From positions 1 to 36,656 of the forward strand of contig JAFAXQ010000115.1 in the NCBI GenBank assembly GCA_019240835.1: a DNA stretch of 36,656 bases, given 5' to 3'. The stretch's first letter is position 1; each line of letters begins with the position of its first letter. Position numbers and translations under genes: made by a program. The notes under the pieces are model-generated. The model did not search any database and was not told the DNA's origin. It saw only the letters and a program-made list of their open reading frames with translations. This DNA comes from Ktedonobacteraceae bacterium. Its GTDB lineage: Bacteria > Chloroflexota > Ktedonobacteria > Ktedonobacterales > Ktedonobacteraceae. Positions 26,701 to 36,656 of this stretch are shown one piece after another.

Positions 26701-27936
26701 GGGCGAGCACTGGAGGACGAGGAAGCTGATCGGGGACCTCTTGATTCTTCCTGCCCTCTGGAAGGAAACGAACAAGCTGCTCATAGACTGACCAGTAGGA
26801 GTGAGTGTAGCCACGAGCTACCAGTTCCCGATACAACTCTCGGATATTGTGGCAGCCAGCTTCCCATCGTTGGCGAAGATAGGACAGGTGTGAATCCAAC
26901 TCCTTCTTTCGCCGACGCGGTTGTTGTTCGGGGAAGGTGCCACAGCTCAACCAGCGCGAGACCGTGGAATGGGCGACTCCCACCTGCTGGGCGATAGCGG
27001 TCTGCGAGAAGCCCAGCTTGCGGAGGGTGACCACTTGCTGGTAGCGAGCCAGGCGCTCCTCTCGCTTGGCCTGTTTGATCTCGGCTTGCTTTGGCTTGAG
27101 CTTCGGTGGGTAGACGGCGTGCAAGGTTTCCAGAGGGGTGGCTCGTGACTGCTGCGCTACGTGGTTGCGATGAGCGGCTAGATGACGTGCCAGCACGGCC
27201 TGCAGAGCCTCACCAAGGTTTTTGAGCAGGTGGAACCGATCCGCACATTGTCTGGCTTGAGGAGCGCTACGAGCAGCAGCAGAGGCATAGTCTCCGGCGC
27301 GATCACGACTGACGAGCCTGATTTCCTGGTGCGCCTTCATCCAAGCTGAGACGGTTTCGACTGATCGGTCAGGCAAAAGGTCAATGACCTGCCGACTTTG
27401 CAAATCCACCAGGATGGTGCCGAACGTTCGTCCTCGTCGGAACGAGAAGTCATCTATTCCAAGCTGAACCACCTGCTCAACTGATGCACAAGGACGTGCC
27501 ATCATGCGGCGGAGAACGTCATCCAGGAAGCTGGCATGCCAAGCCGCTTGCCTAAACGAGCCCCAAGCATGCCACTGGTCGCAAGGCCAATAGCCTCCAT
27601 CGCTTGAAAAAAACGCGTGGTGACCCGTGCCCACGGTTGAATGAAGGGGACAAGCCGCTCGGTAAAGATTCTGCGCACACAGGTCTTCTCATCGCAAAAG
27701 AATTTGCGCAGATGCAAGAGGAAGCGAACACGCCGTCCCGCGCACGACATATCTGTTAGTTGACGACGGTAATGGCTATGGACACGGGAGGCACTGTTTC
27801 CACACAGCGGGCAGCTTGGCTTCTGCTGGGTGGAAACGAGTGTCAGCGTGATCTCCTGATCGGCAACATCGCCGCTGACGACCTCCAATCCTTCTGGCAA
27901 GCCCAATATGGCTTCGATTTTCATCAACGTTTCCAC
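26700..27936 (-). pseudogene. ISL3-family transposase, frameshifted and C-terminally truncated
   Basis: N-terminal zinc-finger part (CPLCGNSASRVHSHYRRQLTDMSCAGRRVRFLLHLRKFFCDEKTCVRRIFTERL) in ORF 27502-27936; DDE part (LGIDDFSFRRGRTFGTILVDLQSRQVIDLLPDR...DRAGDYASAA...QCADRFHLLKNL) in another frame (26426-27634). Confidence 0.85.
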
Positions 27937-28254
27937 TCTCCTTCCACACCTCTTTTTTCTCTAGAACACACGTTTTAGCCGTTCTATTCCCCTCGTCGAT
28001 GGTCTGAGCCACCTGGGTTGATGCCTTCATCGGAAGGTCTGTAAGTTCTTCCTTCACCAAAAGTGGGTAAGAACGAAGTCTCACCCAATTTACCACCTCT
28101 TTCAGCAAGCAACCACTTTGTCCCCGTCCTGCAATGGTCTCATCTATTCTTGTCTTTGACATGAGCTTTGTGTTACACTACTCATGAACATTTCTAGTAA
28201 TGGAGAGAACAGATAGAGGCGCACCGGGAAGTCGGGTCGGTACATGGAGTCTTT

Positions 28255-29529
28255 ATGCTTAACTTCAACAAGATGCTTGATGATTATCGTAGAACGCTTC
28301 TCAACACCTTCTGGTTCGTTCCTGCTCTAGTCTCGCTCACGGGTCCACTGCTGGCCTTCCTTTTTTTAGGGATTGACGCCAACCTCTCGACTGTGCAGGA
28401 ACAGTTCTTCTTTCGTGGAGGAGCGGCGGAAGCGAGCACCATCCTCTCCACTATTGCAGGTTCACTCGTTACTGTCGCCGGACTTGCCTTCTCAATCACC
28501 ATTGTGGTGTTGCAACTTGTGTCAAGCCAGTATACGCCACGTGCTCTGCGAGGGTTTCTGCAAGACCGTGTAACCCAGGTGATTGCCGGAGGTTTCTTTG
28601 CGATTTTCGCCTACGCTCTGATTGTGCTTTCTGCTCTCATTGAGTCTTCTGCTACCGATCGCGGCTTTCTTCCTGGGGTCAGTATTCTCGCTGCTATTGG
28701 TCTCGGCTTCTTGGGTTTGGCCTTCTTACTGATCTTTGTTCATCATATAGGACGTGTGATTCAGGTATCAGACATCGCAGCACATCTTGCAGAGCAAACG
28801 CTTCAAACCATTGAACATCCCTATCCACAGTGGGAGTATGAGGAGGATGAGGAAGAAGCAACATCTCGCATGATCCAGACGTGGTATACAGGGGAAGAGC
28901 CAGTTCGTATTCGAGCACTCCGTCCAGGCTATGTGCAAAGAATAGAATTTGCTGGTCTGATGAACTATCTGCGGTGCCCTGGCTTTCATCTGCGCTTGCT
29001 CGTCTGCTCAGGCGATTTTGTGACTGAGGAGACCATCATCGCCGAGGTGCGACCCATGCGTATGGCAGATGTTGGCTGTGTACACGCTCTTCAGCATCAT
29101 ATTACGATTGAACGTGAACGCGATATTGCTCAAGATGCGCGCTTCGGGGTGCGCCAACTGGCGGATATTGCGTTACGCGCCCTTTCACCTGCCATTAATG
29201 ATCCGACAACAGGAATACTCTGCATGAAGTACTTACAAGCGGTCTTTGAACGCCTCGTACGTCATCTCCCACAGACAAGCACCTATCGCTTTGCAGGCGG
29301 CACGAGTAGTCTGGAGATTCGTCAACCAGCATTTGAAGAGTACCTTGAGGTGTTCGTTGAGATTGCACACTACGCGGGAGGCAACGTGCGCGTCGTCAAC
29401 ACGCTGCTTACAGCTCTCACAAGTGTGATGGAGATAACCAAGCTGCAGGAGCGACAAGACCTCGTTGTTGCTATAACCGCGACGCTGGATGGTTTGTCTA
29501 CGTCCCATACAGGACTCATTGTAGAGTAA
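28255..29529 (+). CDS. DUF2254 family membrane protein
   Basis: STILSTIAGSLVTVAGLAFSITIVVLQLVSSQYTPRALRGFLQD, ISPAINDPTT-like segment (LSPAINDPTTGILCMKYL); multiple N-terminal TM helices. Confidence 0.85.
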   Translation: MLNFNKMLDDYRRTLLNTFWFVPALVSLTGPLLAFLFLGIDANLSTVQEQFFFRGGAAEASTILSTIAGSLVTVAGLAFSITIVVLQLVSSQYTPRALRGFLQDRVTQVIAGGFFAIFAYALIVLSALIESSATDRGFLPGVSILAAIGLGFLGLAFLLIFVHHIGRVIQVSDIAAHLAEQTLQTIEHPYPQWEYEEDEEEATSRMIQTWYTGEEPVRIRALRPGYVQRIEFAGLMNYLRCPGFHLRLLVCSGDFVTEETIIAEVRPMRMADVGCVHALQHHITIERERDIAQDARFGVRQLADIALRALSPAINDPTTGILCMKYLQAVFERLVRHLPQTSTYRFAGGTSSLEIRQPAFEEYLEVFVEIAHYAGGNVRVVNTLLTALTSVMEITKLQERQDLVVAITATLDGLSTSHTGLIVE

Positions 29530-30010
29530 CGAAGTAGTCATCCCGCTCAGTTGGACGCGAGACAGTATGACCCTTGTGCTTTCATACCCTGCTTCATTGT
29601 TTTGTGCTATCCCGCCTCTGTTCTCTTTTCTTGGCAACAATATGACAAAACAACGCTGTCGTACCAACAATGTAACACACAATACATGCTCCTATATCGA
29701 CAGCATACTTTTCGAAGACGCCGATCGCGAGAAGATCAGCACTAAGGAGTAGAAAGAGCAGAGCTATCCACAAAGCATTTATCACTCAATTATCTCCTTT
29801 AGGACGTCGTGTAGTATGCATACTCTAACACTCCCACCGTCAAAAGACGCTCAAGAATCTCTGGATATCTGTACGAGGTTTCTCAGAAAAAAGCGGGTAG
29901 GCTTCTAGGACATATGACACCTGTGTAGTAACAAAAGCTTGCTGTATACTCAGTAAAGAGAAGACGCTCTCCCACAATACAGGGCACGTCTAGATTGTTT
30001 ATGAGGGGCC

Positions 30011-30193
30011 ATGATGTTACGCAGTCTTTATCGCTTTTATCTCTACACGGTGTTCATCGCCATGTTGCTCTTCGCAGTGTTCGGGATACGGCAACTCGTA
30101 GACATACTGCTGGGGCAAACCATCTTCAAAGATCCATACTCTACACTCACGGTTCGCTTAAATGACAGACCGAAATTACGAATCATCGGTTAA
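30011..30193 (+). pseudogene. N-terminal fragment of a small membrane protein (possibly DUF5671-like)
   Basis: RSLYRFYLYTVFIAMLLFAVFGIRQLVDILL; reading frame ends at 60 aa where transposase-derived sequence begins. Confidence 0.4.
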
Positions 30194-30720
30194 TCGAGTA
30201 TAGACGGCGGGAGAAAAGCCACAGAGGGCTAAAATCTGCTGTTGCAGCGCAGAGAGAGGAGGGAGATGCCGTTGTACAAACCCAGAGCCAGACAGTGATC
30301 TCGTTGAAGGCTTCCAGCAGTCGCTCGGTGGTAGGCTGAGCCGTCCGGCGTTTGGGGTTGCCGGCAAACAATCCTGCGATCTGCTGGCACTGCTCAGCCA
30401 GAGCGGAACGCACCACGCCTTCCAAGACGGTGACGACCCGCAAAGCGATGGTCAAGAGGCGGATGAGACCGACGCGATGATCATCACGCTGCACATACAA
30501 CGGCCCCAGAGCCAACGGGTGACCTTTGAGTCGGTCAAAGTTGCGTTCGGCCAAGTATTCGCGATAGGCTTCGACTGCCCCGGCCAGACCCTGAGCACCG
30601 GTCTGCTAGTTGGTGGCATAGACCCGCCAGCTCAACAGCTTCATCGCACGCTCAATGGCTTGCTGGTTACCCTCGACCTGGACTTGGAAGCTCCAGATCT
30701 GGTGCCGAGATGACCCAGCC
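30183..30720 (-). pseudogene. Degenerate transposase fragment
   Basis: LAERNFDRLKGHPLALGPLYVQRDDHRVGLIRLLTIALRVVTVLEGVVR with an upstream in-frame stop (RVYATN*QTGAQGLAGAVEAYREY). Confidence 0.6.
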
Positions 30721-30738
30721 TGTTGAAAAAGTCACTGG

Positions 30739-31483
30739 TCAGCTTCCAGGGAATGTTCGAGCTTGAGAGCACAGAGCTTTCTGGTGAAGGGGGGATTGGG
30801 AGTGATAGCTACAATAAATGGCAATACTTGTACTACAGTGTAGTATCAAAAATAGTGACACCCATGTAAAAAGTTTTTGAGATACTAGAACGTGTCCATC
30901 TGGGCTGTGAGATCGGTCAAAGGAGGCCACGGCGACGCTCGGTCTGTAGGGCATCTCCTCATCAGGTCTTGCAAACCCATCTGTCTCTTGGTCGGGAGGA
31001 GGCATTGCCATCACTGCCTCAGTGGGAAATGGACGCCGCCCCCATCCTCGCTCCCGTAACAGGCGTTTGAGATTCTGTCCAGTGGCGGTCACCAGGGCTT
31101 CACAGTTGACGCGCCAGAGCCGTCGCAGGCGAAAACGTCGCATTCCATGCCATTGTTTGGCCTCTGCGAACAGAGGTTCGATCCACACTTGGCGCTTGCT
31201 CATGGCTTTCTAGTAGGCGAAGGTCTGATGAACCCTTTCACACGCTCCAGGTAGTCAGCGTAAAAAGAACGGTGTAGTTGCCTACCAGAGTCGCTTTCCG
31301 TACACTTGGCTTTGACTGGACAGGCGTTACAAGTGGCTGGGTTTGCACGATATCCGACTTGTTCGCGACACTCTGACCGGCAAAAAAGGCGTAATGGCTG
31401 CCCCTGGGGACAACGGTAGAGATCATTGGCACGATCATAGCTGAATTGAGCAGAGCCATAAAAGAAGCGATCTGCTTGCGCAC
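30739..31483 (-). pseudogene. Degenerate IS1182-like transposase C-terminal remnant
   Basis: RQVWIEPLFAEAKQWHGMRRFRLRRLWRVNCEALVTATGQNLKRLLRERG is typical of the IS1182 group C-terminus; remainder broken. Confidence 0.65.
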
Positions 31484-31828
31484 GGTTCGCAGGGAGACGG
31501 CTAGAAAAGGGTCCGCAGGGATACCTCGCCAGCCGTCTCCCCTACAGCTATACCCCTCCTGAGCTTTTTAGAATGGGAAGGCCCTGGCTCAGTATACAGA
31601 GCTTTCCAGTGCTCATTGCATTGTGAGACTTTGTTGACTACATGGTTTTCTCTTCAGAGACTATTCAGAGGGAAAAATGCACTATCCAGAACAAATATTG
31701 ATCTGTTTTCAACTATACTACGTGTGTATCTTAGCTGAAAACCTTCTACTAGTGAGCGAGTCGATTTTGCGCAGCGCTACTCTTTTCAGGAGGAAGGTCA
31801 GTATTGTGAACAAGGAGAGAGTGTTTCT

Positions 31829-32635
31829 ATGAGAAAGAGTCAAATTCCGCAGAGAGAAGAAGCAGGTGAGAGGAAGTCTGTTGCCTGGCGAAACTGGTTG
31901 GGCAAAGAGATGCACGAAATCGGGCAAGAGTCCTGGAACGCCTGCAAGGTTTTGCTGGTTCTGCTGCTGATTTGCGGCGTGCTTTTTCCCCTGGTCGTGG
32001 GTATCATTGGGCAGACCTTTTTCCCTTTCCAGGCCAATGGGAGTCTACTGGTCAATCAGCAGAATCAAGTTATTGGCTCCAGTTTGATTGGACAGTCTTT
32101 TACCAGCCCGGATTACTTCCATGGGCGTCCCAGTGTGACTGGCTATGATGCCAGCAATACAAGCGGTTCCAATCTTGGCCCAACCAACCCTCAGTTGATC
32201 ACAGGAACCTGGAATCAGGTGACAGTGGCGGCAGGCACTCCGGTTCCGGCAAACGCTACTCCGGTGCCAGGGCAGCCGCATACCTACATGGTTCCTGGAA
32301 CCTACGCCGGGGTCAAAAACTATGCCGAGCAATTTCGCAAAGAGAATCATCTTCCACCCAATACGCTCCTGCCGACTGATATCGTGACCGCCAGCGGGAG
32401 TGGGCTGGACCCTGAGATTTCGGTAGCAGCCGCGCGGCTCCAAGTGAACAGGATTGTCCAGGCTCGCCACGCGTTGGGGGGGAAAAACGCGAGACTGAGA
32501 GCAGCGGACCTGCTCGCACTGATCGACAAAGATACAAGTGGGCGCGAGCTTGGCTTTCTCGGTGAGCCGGGGGTGAATGTCCTGCAATTAAATCTTGATC
32601 TTGATACACGCTACGGTGCGCTTTCCCTGAAGTAG
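31829..32635 (+). CDS. kdpC: Potassium-transporting ATPase subunit KdpC
   Basis: ITGIIGQTFFPFQANGSL-like N-terminus, GSSLIGQSFTSPDYFHGRPS, SNLGPTNPQL, DPEISVAAARLQVNRIVQAR, PGVNVLQLNLDLD. Confidence 0.95.
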   Translation: MRKSQIPQREEAGERKSVAWRNWLGKEMHEIGQESWNACKVLLVLLLICGVLFPLVVGIIGQTFFPFQANGSLLVNQQNQVIGSSLIGQSFTSPDYFHGRPSVTGYDASNTSGSNLGPTNPQLITGTWNQVTVAAGTPVPANATPVPGQPHTYMVPGTYAGVKNYAEQFRKENHLPPNTLLPTDIVTASGSGLDPEISVAAARLQVNRIVQARHALGGKNARLRAADLLALIDKDTSGRELGFLGEPGVNVLQLNLDLDTRYGALSLK

Positions 32636-32717
32636 AGATTGAATGCACTGACCAGTTAAAAGGCTCTGCGAGTTTTTGTAAGCATTGTTTGTCTCTTTTG
32701 TGTGAAAGAAAAAGAGT

Positions 32718-34414
32718 ATGAGTTTTCCAGCTTTCCTCCAGGATGTGATCTTTCTTGTGATCATATTCCTCTTGGTCAAACCAGTGGGCATCTATTTGAA
32801 GCGGGTTTTTGTCGGTGAGCATACCCTTCTCGATCCAGTCTTACGTCCCTGTGAGCGCCTGATATATCGAGTGGTCCGGATCAATCCCGACAAGGAGATG
32901 GATGCCAGATACTATGCCATAGCTTTTCTTCTGTTTAGCCTAGCGGGCACTCTAGTTTTGTACCTCATTCTCCGTGTGCAGCAATTTCTGCCTTGGTTCG
33001 ACCCTGTCCATATGACAACCCCGATGACGCCTGACTTGGCGTTCAATACGGCGATTAGTTTTTCCACTACCACCACCTGGCAAGCCTATGCTGGCGAGTC
33101 GACCATGAGCTATCTGTCACAATTGTTGGGGTTGGCTGCTCAGAACTTTCTGGCAGGCGCGAGCGGCCTCGCCGTCGGCATGGCTTTTATTCGCGGCTTT
33201 GCGCGCCAGCACACTACATCCCTAGGGAATTTCTGGGTTGACTTGGTGCGAGCCATTTTGTGGGTGCTGCTCCCTATCTCGCTGATCGGCAGCATTGTAC
33301 TAATCTGGCAGGGCGTGCCGATGAATATGAGTGCATATACGCACGTGACAACCCTTGAGGGAGGAGTACAAACGATTGCGCAGGGACCGGTAGCCACGCT
33401 GGAGTTTATTAAAAATCTCGGTACCAATGGCGGTGGTTTCTTTAATGTCAATGGTGCTCATCCGTATGAAAACCCGACTCCTCTAACCAATTTTCTCGAA
33501 ATGCTGGCGATAGCGGTTCTGCCAGCCTCGCTCCCCTATACCTTCGGGTTGATGGTTGGCAATACACGCCAGGGATGGACCCTCTTCTGGGTCATGATGG
33601 TGCTTTTCGTGATTGGTCTGAGCATAGTCACCTGGGCAGAACAACAGGGCAATCCATTGCTTGCCCATTACATCACTGGTGGAAATATGGAGGGGAAGGA
33701 GGTGCGTTTTGGTATTGGCAGTTCCGCCTTAACGGCGATTACCACCTCGAATGGGGCAACTGGCTCCACGAACTCTATGCATGATAGTTATACCCCGTAG
33801 GAGGGAGTGTCCCTGTGGTCAATATGCTCCTAGGAGAGATGATTTTTGGCGGTCTGGGCACTGGTATCTATAGCATCGTCATGGTGGCCTTGGTCGGTCT
33901 GTTTCTGACAGGCTTGATGATCGGACGGACGCCCGAATATCTGGGCAAGAAGATCGAGCCGCCGGAAATGAAATTGTTAGCCATCTATACTCTGCTGGGG
34001 CCCACAGTTGTAGTACTGCTCACTGCCCTGGCCGTGGCAGTGCCAGCGGGCTTGGCAGGTCTGACGACCAATTCCGGGCCGCATGGACTCACCGAGATTC
34101 TCAATGCGTATGCCTCTTCCATGGCTAATAACGGGCAAACCTTTGCAGGACTGAGCGCAAATAGTCCATTCTACAATTTCACCACGGTAGTAGCGATGCT
34201 GGTTGGTCGCTTTGGCTTAGCTATTCCTGCTCTGATGATAGCGGGGCTTTTCGCCAAACAGACCAGTCGCCCGATGACTGCTGGCAAACTGAGTACCGAT
34301 TCGCTCTTGTTCGCTACTGTCATTATCTCTACTGCCATTATCGTCGTTGGGTTGAGCTACTTTACGGCGCTAGCCCTGGGTCCCATTATTGAGCATTTGC
34401 AGATGGTGGGATAG
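32718..34414 (+). pseudogene. kdpA: Potassium-transporting ATPase subunit KdpA with an internal frameshift at about 33795-33800
   Basis: FNTAISFSTTTTWQAYAGE, LGTNGGGFFNVNGAHPYENPTPLTNF (selectivity-filter region), then stop after MHDSYTP; the next frame continues PVGGSVPVVNMLLGEMIFGGLGTG... to 34414. Confidence 0.9.
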
Positions 34415-35303
34415 ACGGCCCTTCTTCACCTCGGTTTCTGACGACCATCGTTCCGCATCGGCGGTGCTGATCGAACTCATGTAAGAGAATGTGCGGTTCG
34501 CTGCCATCGACGATATGGACACAAGGAACCGCTTCGAGAGCTCTGAGACTACTGGTGACTTTCGGGATCATTCCCCCGTGAATCACCCCCTGTTCAATGA
34601 ACCGATGGGCATCTGCCTCGCTCAGTTCTGCAATGCAGGTGCTATCGGCACCACGAATGCCCTCGACATCGCTGAGAAACACGAGTCGCTCAGCGGAAAG
34701 GGCCTGCGCTAGTGCCGCCGCTACCTGGTCTGCGTTAATGTTCAGGCAATCACAGCCATCGCCTCGACCCAGTGGTGCAATGATTGGCAGGTAGCCTTGA
34801 TCCAGCAGGTGTTGCACGATGGTCGGATCAACCATATCGATTTCGCCCACAAATCCCAGATGTTCATCCGCAATATGGGCGTGCAGCATATTTCCATCCG
34901 TGCCACACAGTCCGACTGCCTTGCCTCCCATGGACGCTGCGAGCAGGACCAGGTGCTCATTGATCTGTCCACGCAGCACCATGCAGACCACTTCCAGGGT
35001 TTGTTCATCGGTGACGCGCAATCCTCGCTCAAAATGGGTCGGGATGTGCAGTGCCTCGAGCATCGCATTGATTGAGGGACCTCCGCCATGGACGAGCACT
35101 GGGCGAAGCCCCAGCCTTTGAAGACTGATCAGATCGCTGATCACCATCTTCTGGTGTGCGAGGGTGCTTCCTCCCAGCTTGACGACCAAAACTTTGCCTT
35201 TGAGGTAATGCGAAGCCCCAGTCTTTTCCAGACCAGTTGCCTCAGAGCTTGCATCTCCACATGTCTCGTCTTGTTGTGCTGGTATCGTGTAGCTGTTACT
35301 CAT
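34386..35303 (-). CDS. argB: Acetylglutamate kinase
   Basis: VVKLGGSTL...VLVHGGGPSINAML...FERGLRVTDEQTLEVVCMVLRGQIN...LNINADQVAAALAQAL...GGMIPKV. Confidence 0.95.
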   Translation of the reverse strand: MSNSYTIPAQQDETCGDASSEATGLEKTGASHYLKGKVLVVKLGGSTLAHQKMVISDLISLQRLGLRPVLVHGGGPSINAMLEALHIPTHFERGLRVTDEQTLEVVCMVLRGQINEHLVLLAASMGGKAVGLCGTDGNMLHAHIADEHLGFVGEIDMVDPTIVQHLLDQGYLPIIAPLGRGDGCDCLNINADQVAAALAQALSAERLVFLSDVEGIRGADSTCIAELSEADAHRFIEQGVIHGGMIPKVTSSLRALEAVPCVHIVDGSEPHILLHEFDQHRRCGTMVVRNRGEEGPSIPPSANAQ

Positions 35304-35645
35304 GAGTAAACACTTCTTTCTTACTAGCTAGTTGTTCTACTTGTTTGATCCCTATCTCTCTGTTCCGAATGCTTGTTTATTGCAGCCAATTGAGCATCCT
35401 GTGAGATGTGACTCTTCACTCATATATATACTCCAAGGGGAGTCAAGAAGGTGTCCAGAGAAGCATCCCATCTCTCAGAAGTGACTCAAAAGATTTGCCA
35501 CGAAGCTTTTTTTGCTCACTGGTGTTTACGCTAACGACCAGGGCGACTCATCCTCAATTTAAGTGTGTCCGCTTGCTTAGTTTTCAGGCCAGAACAGAAT
35601 CGACAAGAAAACATCCTAACATATGAGCTAGAGGCCATCACCGCA

Positions 35646-35820
35646 GGCTGAACCTACATTTTCTAGCAAGTGTGATTTTCCCCATAACCTGACCCACTTT
35701 CTGAAGCATAAACTGGCAACATAGAACCATCACACCTGCTTTTAGATGAAGCAAGCGGTATATGTCCTGAAAGATATTCTGACCACAAGTTCGATTTGTG
35801 AAGCATAAGCTGACCACAGG
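35646..35820. mobile_element. Putative Tn7-like transposon end with repeated TnsB-site-like motifs
   Basis: CATAACCTGACCCAC (35683), CATAAACTGGCAAC (35707), GATATTCTGACCACA (35773), CATAAGCTGACCACA (35804), weaker GGCTGAACCTACA (35646), all same orientation, just upstream of tnsA. Confidence 0.6.
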
Positions 35821-35980
35821 TATTCTCAGGCACTTTTGTCCTCTCACACAGGTTTTTCACCAACTTTCTGCCTCCGATATGCTACAAAACGGCCATGATA
35901 TCTTTCACAGAGTTGTTTTTTCTGCGCAGATCAGGTATTCTTAGCAGAAGAAATGGATGAGCAATCCCAAGAGAGGCTGT

Positions 35981-36656
35981 ATGTTAACGCCATCCGAGTT
36001 TGAAGAGTGGTGCAGAGAGCTTCAGCTTTCGCCAGCGGCACGCGAGATGATCGCTGCCATTCGCAGGTCACGACCAGTACGCCGCGTCACCTCTCGTGCC
36101 AAGAATGTGAGCGGAGCCTACCCGTCTCGCAAAATGGGCGTCACGATCCAGTTCGAGAGCCACACCGTCGAACTGTGGGCGATTTATCTCATGGAGCACG
36201 ACCCAGAGGTGCTCGAATTTTACGAGCAACCCCAGACCTTCAAGCTGCTCTACCAGGCCAAATCTGGTACGAAGATGCTGGGCCATTACTACACACCGGA
36301 CTTCCTGGTCCTACGCAAACAGAGCGTCGGCTTTGAAGAGTGGAAAACGGAAGATGAGCTGCACCGTCAGGCAGAAAAACAACCCTTTCGCTACTATCGC
36401 ATGGACGATGGCACGTGGCACTGTCCACCTGGTGAGGAGTATGCTCAGTTACATGGCCTCTCCTTCCGTGTCTGTTCTTCCGCCTCGCTCTCTCGGACCT
36501 ACATCGAGAACCTCATTTTTCTGGAAGACTACATCGGGTTCATGCCTACGGTGCCTCATCAGGTGCAGGCGCGTCTTGTCGAGCGGGTACAGGAGACGCC
36601 AGGGATACCACTGGCGGCTGTGGTCGGAGATGATGCAGGCATTCGTGCCAATGATG
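35981..36656 (+). CDS. tnsA: TnsA-like heteromeric transposase endonuclease (partial, runs off the window)
   Basis: Open from ATG 35981 (SD agagagg) to the window end: VTIQFESHTVELWAIYLMEHDPEVLEFYEQP...GHYYTPDFLVLRKQSVGFEEWKTE; E...D...ExK layout of TnsA. Confidence 0.8.
   Translation, partial: MLTPSEFEEWCRELQLSPAAREMIAAIRRSRPVRRVTSRAKNVSGAYPSRKMGVTIQFESHTVELWAIYLMEHDPEVLEFYEQPQTFKLLYQAKSGTKMLGHYYTPDFLVLRKQSVGFEEWKTEDELHRQAEKQPFRYYRMDDGTWHCPPGEEYAQLHGLSFRVCSSASLSRTYIENLIFLEDYIGFMPTVPHQVQARLVERVQETPGIPLAAVVGDDAGIRAND

Noticed and set aside
33780-33815. Programmed -1 frameshift in kdpA
   Set aside because: No canonical X XXY YYZ slippery heptamer (sequence T ACC CCG); a C-homopolymer indel is simpler.
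157-36656. CRISPR-associated transposon (CAST) linking the type I-B cas genes with tnsA
   Set aside because: cas3 with HD and helicase motifs is present, the two loci are about 28 kb apart, and IS110, ISL3, kdp and argB genes separate them.

Overview
The 36.7-kb window looks like an accessory region of a Chloroflexota/Ktedonobacter-like genome; the taxon is an inference from gene style. Left part (118-17970): a defence island bracketed by perfect inverted 117-bp copies of an IS110-family element end (1-117 versus 17971-18087). It holds (i) a type I-B (Tneap/Cst-like) CRISPR effector operon on the minus strand, cas8(cst1)-cas7(cst2)-cas5-cas3; (ii) a small 37-bp-repeat CRISPR array split by an embedded BRO/DinD-like gene that has strong tandem palindromes in its upstream region; (iii) an M20 peptidase and a truncated radical-SAM gene; (iv) a kinase-Upf1-like helicase plus PLD nuclease pair matching the Mokosh type I architecture, with a sigma70-like promoter and a perfect 11-bp-arm palindrome; (v) two orphan CRISPR repeats 7.9 kb from the array; (vi) a frameshifted Mrr-like restriction gene. 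Middle (18-26 kb): an intact IS110 transposase, a run of small hypothetical genes, a P22_AR_N/ORF6C-type antirepressor preceded by a decayed partial duplicate, and a serine hydrolase. Right part: a broken ISL3 transposase fused to a TPR remnant, a DUF2254 protein, degenerate transposase remnants, kdpC plus a frameshifted kdpA (no kdpB seen), argB, and at the right edge a Tn7-like end with repeated CATAAxCTGACCACA-like motifs followed by a partial tnsA. All calls come from reading the sequence; no database search was run.
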